NCBI GenBank assembly: GCA_002968845.1
Contig: PVBG01000012.1
Coordinates: forward strand, 1 to 64,000
Reading direction: 5' to 3'
Length of the DNA: 64,000 bases
Source of the DNA: Neorhizobium tomejilense
GTDB lineage: Bacteria; Pseudomonadota; Alphaproteobacteria; Rhizobiales; Rhizobiaceae
The translations under genes and the position numbers were made by a program. The notes below the pieces were generated by a model, which made no database searches, had not been told where the DNA came from, and saw only the letters and a list, made by a program, of their open reading frames with translations. Below are positions 1 through 9,299 of the stretch, one piece after another (position 1 is the stretch's first letter; every line of letters begins with the position of its first letter).

Positions 1-14
1 CTCCACTCCCCCGC

Positions 15-1172
15 TCAACGCGTCAACACGAGGCCGGCATCGAGTGGCCAGGTGAGCCAGACCATGTCGCCGAAGGTGATCGGCCGATCGACGAGGCGGG
101 AAACGTTGGCCTGCGCCGCACGCACCACCCGGCCATCCGCGAGCTTCACCAGGAAAACCGAAAAGTCGCCGAGATAACCAATGTCCCAGACTTCGCCGTA
201 GACCGCATTGGCCGAGATACCCGCCGGCTGGTCGGGTGAGATGCGGACCTTTTCCGGCCGCACCGCGAAGGCGACCTTGTCGCCTGCAACCGCCTGGCAC
301 TCCTGCTCCACCGATACCGCGATGCCGTCGCAATCGATCCTGACCGTGCCCGGCGCGCCGAGTGCGCTGTCGGTCGAAGCGACCGTGCCTTCGAGAATAT
401 TGATGTCGCCGATGAAATCTGCGACGTAGCGGCTGTTCGGCGCCTCGTAGATCTCGGCCGGCGTCGCCACCTGCATGATCAGGCCCTTGTCCATGACCGC
501 GATGCGGTCGGACACGGTCATCGCCTCTTCCTGGTCGTGGGTGACGATCAGGAATGTCAGGCCCAGCTTGGTCTGGAGGTCCATCAGCTCGAACTGCGTC
601 TCCTCGCGCAGCTTCTTGTCGAGCGCACCGAGCGGCTCATCGAGCAGCAGCACCTTGGGGCGCTTGGCGAGGGAACGGGCGAGCGCGACGCGCTGGCGCT
701 GGCCGCCGGACAGCTGGTTCGGCTTGCGTTTGGCGAATTGCTCCAGCTTGACGAGCTTCAGCATTTCCTCGACGCGGGTGGCGATCTCGTCCTTCGGCAG
801 ATTGTCCTGCTCCAACCCGAAGGCGATGTTCCTTTCGACCGTCATGTGGGGGAAGAGCGCGTAAGACTGGAACATCATATTGGTCGGCCGGCGGTAGGGC
901 GGCACGCCGGAAATATCCTTGCCCTGCAGCAGGATGCGGCCTTCAGTCGGCTCCTCGAAACCGGCGAGCATGCGCATCAGCGTCGTCTTGCCGCAACCGG
1001 AGGGCCCGAGCAGCGAAAAGAATTCCCGCTCATAGATATCGAGCGTCAGGTTATCGACAGCGGTAAAATCGCCGAACCGTTTGGTGATGTTTTCGAAACG
1101 GATGAACGGAACCGCCGACGGGTCGGTCCAGGGAGAAAATTTACGCTTAACCGGCCCAAGAGATTTCGCCAT
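15..1172 (-). CDS. potG: Putrescine ABC transporter ATP-binding protein PotG
   Basis: This is the ATPase of a polyamine (putrescine-type) importer, acting at the inner face of the cytoplasmic membrane. The 385-residue protein has a Walker A GPSGCGKT near residue 56, the ABC signature LSGGQRQR near 155, Walker B VLLLDEP, the H-loop THDQEEA, and a C-terminal TOBE-like domain from about 290. The N-terminal extension of about 20 residues before the first beta strand is typical of PotG. It follows potF on the same strand after 77 nt that include a stable hairpin. The permease genes potH and potI would lie further left, outside the window. The ATG at 1172 is preceded by a purine-rich GGGGTAAGGG. 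Family assignment is firm; the exact polyamine is inferred from its potF partner. Confidence 0.93.
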   Translation of the reverse strand: MAKSLGPVKRKFSPWTDPSAVPFIRFENITKRFGDFTAVDNLTLDIYEREFFSLLGPSGCGKTTLMRMLAGFEEPTEGRILLQGKDISGVPPYRRPTNMMFQSYALFPHMTVERNIAFGLEQDNLPKDEIATRVEEMLKLVKLEQFAKRKPNQLSGGQRQRVALARSLAKRPKVLLLDEPLGALDKKLREETQFELMDLQTKLGLTFLIVTHDQEEAMTVSDRIAVMDKGLIMQVATPAEIYEAPNSRYVADFIGDINILEGTVASTDSALGAPGTVRIDCDGIAVSVEQECQAVAGDKVAFAVRPEKVRISPDQPAGISANAVYGEVWDIGYLGDFSVFLVKLADGRVVRAAQANVSRLVDRPITFGDMVWLTWPLDAGLVLTR

Positions 1173-1216
1173 GCCCTTACCCCATTTCGCCCGATTGCTG
1201 CTGCCCCAAAAGTAAT

Positions 1217-1242
1217 CGGGGCAGACGTTTCCGCCTGCCCCG
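1217..1242 (-). other. Intercistronic hairpin between potF and potG
   Basis: A perfect 8-bp inverted repeat (CGGGGCAG at 1217-1224, CTGCCCCG at 1235-1242, 10-nt loop) lies directly downstream of the binding-protein gene. On the minus strand it is followed by ATTACTTTTG, not a full U-run. It therefore looks more like an mRNA-stabilising or partially terminating element that favours potF over the membrane components than a complete terminator. The role is inferred. Confidence 0.55.
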
Positions 1243-1249
1243 TCCTTGA

Positions 1250-2347
1250 TCAGCTACCGGTCTTGATCTGCGTCCAGACCCGGTTCAGGACCCGCTGCTC
1301 GCGCGGGCCGTATGGCGAAATGGTGAAAAGTTTCTTGACCACGTCTTCCGGCGGATAGACGGAAGGATTTTCCAGGACTTCCTTGTCGATGAACTTCTGG
1401 GAAGCCAGGTTGCCGTTGGCGTATTGGACGAAGTTCGAAGCCTTGGCGATGACTTCCGGCTTCATCAGGTAGTTGATGAAGGCATGCGCTTCGGCGACAT
1501 GCTTCGCGTCCGCCGGGATCGCGAGGTTGTCGAACCACATATAGGTGCCTTCCTTGGGAATGATGAATTCGATGTTGACGCCGTTCTTGGCTTCCTCGGC
1601 GCGGGTCTTGGCCTGCAGCACGTCGCCCGACCAGCCGATCGTGATGCAGCTGTCGCCATTGGCAAGCTCATCGATATAGGCGGACGAATTGAAGGTCTTC
1701 ACCGACTTGCGAATTTTCGAGTAGACGGCACCGCCGGCTTCGAGGTCCTTGGTGTCCTTGCTGTCGGGATTCTTGCCGAGATAGTTCAGCGCGATTGCGA
1801 AGGTCTCGTCGGATGCATCGAGGATGTTGATGCCGCAGGACTTCAGCTTGGCAGCATTTTCAGGCTTGAAGAGAACATTCCAGCTGTCGATCGGAACATT
1901 GCCGAGTGCCGCCTTCACCTTGTCGACGTTATAACCGATGCCGGTCGTGCCCCACATGTAGTTGACGGCATACTGATTGCCGGGATCGTATTTCGCCAGA
2001 CGCTCGGAAACCAGCGGCCACACGTTGGAGAGGTTCGGCAGCTTCGACTTGTCGAGCTTCTGGAAAACCTTGGCCTGGATCTGGCGGGCGAGAAACGGGC
2101 CGGTCGGCACGACGACATCATAACCGGAGCCGCCGGCGAGAAGCTTGGTCTCCAGCATCTCGTTGCTGTCGAACACGTCGTAGATGACCTTGATGCCGGT
2201 CTCCTTGGTGAAATCCGTCAGGATCGTCTCATCGATATAGTCCGACCAGTTGTAGACGCGGACTTCGCGCTCCTGGGCCAAGGCAGCCGTCGCGGCGAAG
2301 GCCGTGGCGGCAACTGCAGCGGCAAGACTGAGCAAATGACTTTTCAT
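1250..2347 (-). CDS. potF: Periplasmic putrescine-binding protein PotF
   Basis: This is the solute-binding component of the PotFGHI-type putrescine importer. The 365-residue protein starts with a typical Sec signal peptide (positive N-terminus, Ala-rich core, cleavage after about residue 24, ALA-Q). The mature protein opens with VRVYNWSDYI, the hallmark of PotD/PotF-type proteins. The internal GSGYDVVVPT and GWSGDV stretches also fit the family. It is the first gene of the leftward pot operon, with potG 77 nt downstream. The presence of puuA-puuB 8 kb to the right supports putrescine as substrate. The binding-site residues that separate putrescine from spermidine were not aligned, so specificity is inferred. 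Confidence 0.92.
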   Translation of the reverse strand: MKSHLLSLAAAVAATAFAATAALAQEREVRVYNWSDYIDETILTDFTKETGIKVIYDVFDSNEMLETKLLAGGSGYDVVVPTGPFLARQIQAKVFQKLDKSKLPNLSNVWPLVSERLAKYDPGNQYAVNYMWGTTGIGYNVDKVKAALGNVPIDSWNVLFKPENAAKLKSCGINILDASDETFAIALNYLGKNPDSKDTKDLEAGGAVYSKIRKSVKTFNSSAYIDELANGDSCITIGWSGDVLQAKTRAEEAKNGVNIEFIIPKEGTYMWFDNLAIPADAKHVAEAHAFINYLMKPEVIAKASNFVQYANGNLASQKFIDKEVLENPSVYPPEDVVKKLFTISPYGPREQRVLNRVWTQIKTGS

Positions 2348-2469
2348 GATCTCTCCTGTTCCAGTTTTTTCAGCGCAATCGTCAAACCGCGCCTAATTCC
2401 CTTATATTTTTCGCGAGAGTAAAAAGTAATTTTCCAGCCCACAAGGGGGAATGTGCGCCGCCGCAAAAC

Positions 2470-3888
2470 TCACTGGAAATCGAAGGCGCTGAGGCCGGTC
2501 ACCATTTCGTCTAGGCCAAGCGGTCTAGTCACCGGCGGCTCGGCCCGGGAGAGGCAACCCTGCCTTTCGCAAAGCCGGCAGGCGGTGCCGACAAGCACCG
2601 TGGCCGCGCTTCCCGGCAGGGCCTCGCCATAGACGGTGTCTCCTACGCTCGACAGATCGCAGCCGAGAAGGATCGCGGTGCGCCGGATCCGCTCGCCGAA
2701 CCCCGCTTGAGGGCCTTCGAGCGTCCTCGACAATGTCAGGAACGTCGCGCCGTCCGGCATCTCTACCCGATCGACGAGGACCTGGCCCGGCTGGAGGAAG
2801 GCGGAATGGAGCCCAAGCTTCGGACAGAGGCCGCCGAAACGGGCCTGCGGGAACCCTTGAGCGCCGGCGCGGCGGATCGCGTTGCCGGCGTGGTCAAGTT
2901 CCATCAGAAAAAACGGGATGCCCGGCGCGCCGGACCGCGCGAGCGACGTCAGGCGGTTGGCGGCCTGCTCGAACGACACATCGAAGCGCGAGCGCAACAC
3001 GTCGAGATCGTATCGGGCGCGCTGGGCTGCCGCGAGAAAAGCCCCGTAGGGCATCATCAGCGCATGGGCGGCATAACGGGCGAGTTCGAAGCGGCCGATA
3101 CGCCGCGCCTCGTTGGTGGAGAGGTTGAGGTCTTCGAGTTCGGCGGCGATCTCCCGGCCCAGCGCCAGCAGCGCCACTTCCATGGCAAGCTCGCGGGTCC
3201 GATCGAAGGGCGAGAGCCTCTCCGAGAGAAACAGCCGCATGGAATGGCGGTCGTAACGCCGGCGCAGGTTCGGCATGGCATGGACGGGTAGCGTGCGCAC
3301 CACGATGCCGTGCTCGTTCTTCGCCCAGGCCTTCAAGGCGCCGGGCAGCTCGTCGCCGGTTCCGAGCCTTGCCGCGAAGGTTTCCGCCGCATCCTCGATG
3401 CGCGCGAAGAAGTTGGGGCGACGCTCCAGCGTCCCGCGCACTTCATCGATCGGCAGGCGCGTGCCGGCAATCGATGTTTCGTGACCTTCGCGAGCAAGAA
3501 GCTCGGCGAGATCGGAAAGCCTCGCCGCTTGCTCGCGATAGGCGCGATAAAGCTTCATCAGCCCGAGCGCCGCATTGGGTGCGGCCTCCGCCACCTCGAT
3601 GATTTCCTGGTCACCGGGGATTTCACCGGCCAGCAGCGGATCGGCAAATACTTCGCGTAGCCGCCCCGCAAGACCGCCGCCCTCGCCCTGCAGCGCATCG
3701 AGATCGACCTTGTAGACGGAGGCGAGCTTCAAGAGGAGCTGGACGGTCAGCGGCCGCTGGTTGCGCTCGATGAGATTGAGATAGGAAGGCGAAATGCCGA
3801 GCGCCTCGGCCATGGCCGTCTGGGTGAGACCAAGCCCCAATCGCACCCGCCGCACCCGCGGGCCGGCAAAAATCTTTCGCTCTGCCAT
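2470..3888 (-). CDS. XRE/ScfR (RamB-like) transcriptional regulator of short-chain acyl metabolism
   Basis: The 472-residue protein has an N-terminal XRE helix-turn-helix (about residues 10-65, containing GLTQTAMAEALGISPSYLNL). A long middle part follows that resembles the ImmA/IrrE-type domain of short-chain fatty-acyl regulators, and the C-terminus has clustered cysteines (CRLCERQGC near residue 440). This is the architecture of ScfR/RamB proteins, which control acetate and propionate genes such as aceA. The gene is transcribed away from aceA across a 204-nt spacer, so it is the natural candidate regulator of isocitrate lyase. No HExxH zinc-protease motif was seen in the middle domain, consistent with a sensing rather than catalytic role. 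The effector is unknown; a short acyl-CoA is a guess from family knowledge. Confidence 0.85.
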   Translation of the reverse strand: MAERKIFAGPRVRRVRLGLGLTQTAMAEALGISPSYLNLIERNQRPLTVQLLLKLASVYKVDLDALQGEGGGLAGRLREVFADPLLAGEIPGDQEIIEVAEAAPNAALGLMKLYRAYREQAARLSDLAELLAREGHETSIAGTRLPIDEVRGTLERRPNFFARIEDAAETFAARLGTGDELPGALKAWAKNEHGIVVRTLPVHAMPNLRRRYDRHSMRLFLSERLSPFDRTRELAMEVALLALGREIAAELEDLNLSTNEARRIGRFELARYAAHALMMPYGAFLAAAQRARYDLDVLRSRFDVSFEQAANRLTSLARSGAPGIPFFLMELDHAGNAIRRAGAQGFPQARFGGLCPKLGLHSAFLQPGQVLVDRVEMPDGATFLTLSRTLEGPQAGFGERIRRTAILLGCDLSSVGDTVYGEALPGSAATVLVGTACRLCERQGCLSRAEPPVTRPLGLDEMVTGLSAFDFQ

Positions 3889-4092
3889 TTGTCACCGTTT
3901 TTACAAATCTGCCGGCCAGCCTCTTTTACTAAATTGACATCTTCACAGAAGCGCTTGTGAAAGACAAGACATCCTAACCCCTTTGCGGGGAGCAATATGG
4001 CATCTTTTCTGGCAGTGCAGCATTCCGTTCTGTAAATATAGTCACATCAAACCCGCATCGAGCGGCTGACGCATTTACACAGGAGGATGACG
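3889..4092. promoter_or_regulatory. aceA: Divergent control region between the ScfR-like regulator and aceA
   Basis: This 204-nt gene-free region must carry both divergent promoters. It is AT-richer than its surroundings and contains several TTTAC or TTTACA-like words (around 3900, 3926 and 4073) that could be regulator half-sites. An AGGAGG Shine-Dalgarno at 4081-4086 serves aceA. No exact promoter hexamers could be assigned with confidence. Confidence 0.5.
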
Positions 4093-5382
<1,290 letters not shown>

Positions 5383-5416
5383 GCCTTACAAACTCATCAC
5401 CAAGAGGAGAACCGAC

Positions 5417-5656
5417 ATGAACATCCAGACCCACGTCAAGGAACGCGCAGAAGAGCAGTCGACGGCGATGACGCCCGACCAGCAGGCGGCGATCCGCACG
5501 CTCGCCAACGACCTGCATCGCCTCAACCATGCGATCATGAAGGCGGTCGAGGCCGGGGTTTCGGTGGAGCTCGTCCGTTCCGCCCGGCACCACGGCGGCG
5601 ACGGCCACTGGGGCGACCTGATGATCCCGGTCATCGTCACCAACCGGGTGCAGTGA
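5417..5656 (+). CDS. Small hypothetical protein downstream of aceA
   Basis: This is a 79-residue soluble protein with no signal peptide or membrane segment. The N-terminal half is helical and rich in Glu, Gln and Ala; the C-terminal half has a His/Gly cluster (RHHGGDGHWGDLMIP) that could bind a metal. A good AAGAGGAGA ribosome-binding site precedes the ATG, and the gene lies only 34 nt after aceA on the same strand, so it is probably cotranscribed with isocitrate lyase. The function is unknown. I recall similar small genes beside aceA in rhizobia but cannot verify this here. Codon composition matches the neighbours. Confidence 0.75.
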   Translation: MNIQTHVKERAEEQSTAMTPDQQAAIRTLANDLHRLNHAIMKAVEAGVSVELVRSARHHGGDGHWGDLMIPVIVTNRVQ

Positions 5657-5669
5657 CAGGAAGACGGGT

Positions 5670-6533
5670 TTAGGGCTGGCGGCCGGCAAATAGCGGGCCG
5701 TGGCCTCGGGCGAACTTCACCATCCGATCGACCACCGTGCGGATATCCCGGCGGTGGCGATCGTCGTTGTTCATGACGATCCACTGGCTGTGCCGAAGGC
5801 TCTCGATCTCTCCGCCGACCCGCTCCAGCCGCATGTCCTGGTCGCCGACGAAACAGGGCAGGACTGCGGTTCCGGCACCGCCGAGCGCCAAATCGCGCAG
5901 GGAGCGCGGGCGGTTGACGGTGACCGCCACCTGCGCTGGCCGTTCCTGATGCGGCCAACGCAGATAGGCGGAAATCGCTTCCTCCTCCGAGACCGCAAGC
6001 CAGCGGTCGGCTACCGAGGGGTGGGCGTTGCGGGCACGATAGGCCGCATAGGCGACTTCCCCGAGCCTGGTTGCCGCAAGGTTCGGCTCTTCGGGCTCGA
6101 AGGCGCGTATACCGATATCGCTTTCCCGGTGCGTCAGGCTCGCCCGTCGTTCGGCGATATAGAAATCGAGGCGGAAGTCATCGCGCTCGGTGCGGATAAG
6201 CGAGAGATTGCGGGTGAACATCCAGGCAAGCCAGGTGCCGCAGGCGACCCGCACCAGCGTCGAACCGGCGCCTTCCCGTTTCCAGCTCTCGATGCGGCGG
6301 GCAGCGCCTTCCATCTCAAGAATCTGGGCAAACAACGCAGACCCATCGGCGGTCAGCTGATAGCCGGTACGGCTGCGTAAAAACAACGGCCGCCCGACCG
6401 CCTCTTCCAGATCGAGCATCCGCCGGCCGATCGTCGCGGGGCTCAATCCGGTGATGCCGGCAGCACCGGACAGGCCGCCAAGCCGGGCAACCTGCATGAA
6501 AAGCTCGTAGGCATCCCAGTTGATGTTTTTCAT
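5670..6533 (-). CDS. LysR-family transcriptional regulator
   Basis: The 287-residue protein has an N-terminal winged helix-turn-helix (residues 5-65, with the characteristic GLSGAAGITGLSPATIGRRM and LEEAVGRPLFLRS stretches). A ligand-binding domain follows that is typical in length for LysR regulators. The ATG at 6533 is chosen over a TTG one codon upstream; no strong Shine-Dalgarno is visible for either. The gene converges on the small gene behind aceA with a 13-nt gap, and lies head-to-head with a short open frame at 6624. The effector and targets cannot be told from the sequence. Parts of the effector domain (FEPEEPNLAATRLGEVAYAA) recall rhizobial regulators of unknown target. Confidence 0.88.
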   Translation of the reverse strand: MKNINWDAYELFMQVARLGGLSGAAGITGLSPATIGRRMLDLEEAVGRPLFLRSRTGYQLTADGSALFAQILEMEGAARRIESWKREGAGSTLVRVACGTWLAWMFTRNLSLIRTERDDFRLDFYIAERRASLTHRESDIGIRAFEPEEPNLAATRLGEVAYAAYRARNAHPSVADRWLAVSEEEAISAYLRWPHQERPAQVAVTVNRPRSLRDLALGGAGTAVLPCFVGDQDMRLERVGGEIESLRHSQWIVMNNDDRHRRDIRTVVDRMVKFARGHGPLFAGRQP

Positions 6534-6623
6534 CAATGAAAGACATAGCGGGAATTCGGCGGTACAAGAAGCAGTTTTTGAGGTTTAATAGAGGAGACGA
6601 TTTCCACAAACGGAGGAATTCCG

Positions 6624-6956
6624 ATGTATGAGAATATCGTCGCAGCCGCCTTTTCGTACCTCTTCCGAACAAGTCCCATCCGTCGCGATACCGCAGCGGA
6701 GAACGATTTCTATGAACGTTACGCCCACCCCTACCCGCGCTGGTTCGCCAGCCTGCAGCGGGTGACGGATAGACCTAAAACGACAAAGGGCGGCATCGCT
6801 GCCGCCCAGGAGGTTGGTTCCAGTCTATCCGGCGGCGCAGGCGAAAACCAAAGCTCCGACCGCTGCCGCCCCAGGCAGGATTACCGGGCAGTGCCGGAGC
6901 GGTGCGGCACGCGATTTTCCGTGCCACCCGGCCCTCGTCGCTTTGAGGTGGGCTGA
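6624..6956 (+). CDS. Short open frame of uncertain extent, divergent from the LysR gene
   Basis: A strong GGAGGAATTCC ribosome-binding site precedes an ATG at 6624. The first ~48 residues look protein-like (FYERYAHPYPRWFASLQR), but the rest runs through a GC-rich hairpin at 6788-6807 and becomes Arg/Pro/Ser-rich non-coding-like sequence. I suspect a true small protein of about 50-60 residues whose natural stop has been lost by a frameshift, or a non-genic read-through. No domain is recognised. Treat the C-terminal half as unreliable. Confidence 0.35.
   Translation: MYENIVAAAFSYLFRTSPIRRDTAAENDFYERYAHPYPRWFASLQRVTDRPKTTKGGIAAAQEVGSSLSGGAGENQSSDRCRPRQDYRAVPERCGTRFSVPPGPRRFEVG
6788..6807 (-). 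terminator. Possible terminator hairpin downstream of the chemotaxis receptor gene
   Basis: A perfect 8-bp stem (GGGCGGCA, loop TCGC, TGCCGCCC) lies about 150 nt beyond the stop of the leftward receptor gene. On the minus strand it is followed by TTTGTCGTTTT, a broken U-run. On the plus strand no T-run follows, so it better fits leftward transcription. Confidence 0.5.
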
Positions 6957-6958
6957 TA

Positions 6959-8797
6959 TTATGCTGCGCGGGAATAACCCGAGCGGCGACTGTTCGCGTC
7001 GATGCGGAACTGCTCTACCAGTTCGAGCAGGGCATCCGCCTCGCTTGCGAGACGTCGGCTTGCTTCCGTTGTCTCGCCGACCATCGCGCCATTCTGCTGG
7101 GTCATCTGGTCCATCCGGTTGACGGAGTTGTTGATGTCCTGCAACGCGGCCGATTGATCGCGGCTGGCCGTTGCGATCATTTCCACATGCTGGCTGACGC
7201 CGGTGATCTGCTGGCTGATCGCTGCCAGTACCTCGCCCGCCTGCTGCACCAGGCCGGCACCGGAGCCGACCTCCCGGCTCGACTGGGTGATCAGGTCCTT
7301 GATTTCCTTTGCCGCACCGGCGGAACGCTGCGCCAGTTCGCGAACTTCCTGCGCTACGACCGCAAATCCCTTGCCGGCCTCACCGGCACGGGCTGCCTCG
7401 ATGCCGGCGTTGAGCGCCAGAAGGTTGGTCTGGAACGCGATGTCGTCGATGACCTCGATGATCAGCTCGATCTTACCGGACGCCTCTTCGATACGCCCCA
7501 TGGCAGCGACCGCGTTGCTCACCACGGTGCCGGAGCTATCGGCGCTCTTCTTGGTGACGGCGACCGCCAGATCCGCCTCGCGGGCGCGCTCGGCCGAAGA
7601 ACGGACCGTCGCGGTGATCTCGTCGACCGCGGCAGCCGTCTCCTCGAGAGAAGCCGCCTGGGTTTCGGTACGGCGCGAAAGTTCGGTCGAGGAGTGGCTG
7701 AGGTCGGCACTGCTTTTCTGGATGGAGAGAGTGCTTTCGCGGATATGAGAAAGCGTGTCCCGCAGCCGGACGATGGAGCCGTTGAAGTCGGTGCGGAGCT
7801 GCTCCAACCGGCCGGAATACTGTGTCTCGATCGTGCTCGACAGGTCGCCCTGCGCCAGGCGGGCCAAAGCCGCACCCAGTTCGCTGACAGCAGTGTCGAT
7901 CTCGCGGTCGACGCGCTGTTTTTCGGCATCGTTGCGACGGCGTTCGGCCTCCGTTTCGGCGCGATCCTCGGCGCTGCGGCTCTCCAGCCGTTGTTTTTCG
8001 CGCGCGGCTTCCCGGAAAACTTCCAGGGCGCGAGCGATGTTGCCGAATTCGTTGCGGCGCTCGGCATAGGGGATTTCGGTTGCGTCATTGCCTTGGGCAA
8101 GTGCATGCACGGTGCCGGTCAGCACGCCGAGCGGCTTCAGCAGCATACGCAGAGCGAAAAGGCTTGCGATTCCGATGACGAGAAGAGCGCCAAGCGACGT
8201 GCCTATGACGATATAACCCGCGGTGGCGATATGGGCAAAATAGACTTCCATCGGAATGCCGATGAAAAGCAGGCCGGTGACGCCGTTCGAGGCGTTGGTG
8301 ATGGGGAAATACCCCGTCATGAAATCCTTGCCGAACAAGACGGCAGGTCCGAAATAAGCTTCCCCGCGCGCCAGGAACGGCTGCGCCGGGTGCTCCGCGG
8401 CAAGCTTGGTGCCGACCGCCCGCTCGCCCTTTTCCGTCTTCACATTGGTCGATATCCGGACATAGTCGGTGCCCCTCTTTTCGAACAGGGTCGCGACACC
8501 GCCGATGGCTGACGCCGTGCGATCGACCATGTCATGGTCTTTCACCACACCCTCGGCCTGACTGACGCGGATGACCGCGCCGTCACGGATTTCGGTTTTG
8601 GCGCCGTCCAGCTCCAGATCGTAAAGCAGGCTCATGGTGCGTATCGCCTTGCGGGCATCGTTCTTCGCCGTATCCATGATATCGCTGCGCAGATAGGTAT
8701 AGGTGAGGCCACCTACCGCGATCACCGCAACGAAGATCATGAAGAGGCAAAGAAGAACGATCCGCGATACCACGGACGACGGCAGGATTTTGATCAT
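6959..8797 (-). CDS. Methyl-accepting chemotaxis protein with periplasmic Cache domain
   Basis: The 612-residue transmembrane chemoreceptor has a first membrane helix at residues 12-32 and a periplasmic Cache-type sensor of about 150 residues (containing FGKDFMTGYFPITNASN). A second membrane helix lies near 190-215, then a HAMP domain and a coiled coil. The signalling domain has the highly conserved hairpin tip (IDDIAFQTNLLALNAGIEAA). The C-terminus ends in SRRSGYSRAA without a clear CheR-tethering pentapeptide. The ligand is unknown; Cache domains of this class often sense small organic acids. The gene stands alone and presumably feeds the same chemotaxis system that drives the flagella encoded further right. 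Confidence 0.93.
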   Translation of the reverse strand: MIKILPSSVVSRIVLLCLFMIFVAVIAVGGLTYTYLRSDIMDTAKNDARKAIRTMSLLYDLELDGAKTEIRDGAVIRVSQAEGVVKDHDMVDRTASAIGGVATLFEKRGTDYVRISTNVKTEKGERAVGTKLAAEHPAQPFLARGEAYFGPAVLFGKDFMTGYFPITNASNGVTGLLFIGIPMEVYFAHIATAGYIVIGTSLGALLVIGIASLFALRMLLKPLGVLTGTVHALAQGNDATEIPYAERRNEFGNIARALEVFREAAREKQRLESRSAEDRAETEAERRRNDAEKQRVDREIDTAVSELGAALARLAQGDLSSTIETQYSGRLEQLRTDFNGSIVRLRDTLSHIRESTLSIQKSSADLSHSSTELSRRTETQAASLEETAAAVDEITATVRSSAERAREADLAVAVTKKSADSSGTVVSNAVAAMGRIEEASGKIELIIEVIDDIAFQTNLLALNAGIEAARAGEAGKGFAVVAQEVRELAQRSAGAAKEIKDLITQSSREVGSGAGLVQQAGEVLAAISQQITGVSQHVEMIATASRDQSAALQDINNSVNRMDQMTQQNGAMVGETTEASRRLASEADALLELVEQFRIDANSRRSGYSRAA

Positions 8798-9020
8798 TTA
8801 GGCCAGCTTCCCCGCAAAACTATGTACTGAAATCTAGTATCGCCGGTGGAAGTGAAAATTTACTAAATTTGAATGTAGTGAATTAAAGAGGCCCCGGAGG
8901 CGCGGAACTGACGGGAACCCGAGCTCGGGAGTGCGCGAGAATAAACGGGCCAACGCTCCGCGAGCGTGACTGAAGACCACCGCCGTTCAGGCGCGCGGTG
9001 AACTCGAAGAGTGGAAGCTC

Positions 9021-9158
9021 TTAGAAAAAGAGGGCCGGAAGCGCGAGGAGCGCGGCCGTTGCACCGATGGCGATCGCGAGAAAACGGAGGCGAATGAGCT
9101 TCGGGTTATCCTGAACCTTAGCGATTGCGATTGCGCGGGCACGGCTGGGTCTCTGCAT
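9021..9158 (-). CDS. Small single-span membrane peptide (45 aa)
   Basis: A 45-codon frame starts with ATG at 9158 after TTGGAGTGCC, a reasonable Shine-Dalgarno with about 10-nt spacing. The N-terminal 25 residues are basic and polar. Residues 28-45 form one hydrophobic helix (AIAIGATAALLALPALFF) ending at the stop. This topology, a basic cytoplasmic head with a C-terminal anchor, fits a small membrane protein. It lies between the chemoreceptor and flavoprotein genes and matches no family I recognise. An upstream in-frame ATG at 9251 lacks a ribosome-binding site. It could still be a chance frame. Confidence 0.45.
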   Translation of the reverse strand: MQRPSRARAIAIAKVQDNPKLIRLRFLAIAIGATAALLALPALFF

Positions 9159-9299
9159 GGAAACGGCACTCCAAGGCAAGTTGCTCTGGCGCTCCAGCCG
9201 CCACCGGCAGGAAGCGCATGCCCGCCTTAAACCACAGGAATTGGCTGGCATTAAGGCAGGATGGGGCGCTCACATTAACAACTGCTGAATCAACCTGTA

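Noticed and set aside
6816..6958. A short minus-strand hydrophobic frame (ends PVILPGAAAVGALVFACAAG)
   Set aside because: No start codon with a ribosome-binding site could be found in frame; the candidate start reads ATA. It is probably non-coding.
8918..8929. Palindrome CCCGAGCTCGGG in the region between the chemoreceptor gene and the small membrane peptide
   Set aside because: A single GC-rich 12-mer palindrome without a T-run or a second copy; expected by chance in such DNA and no role could be supported.
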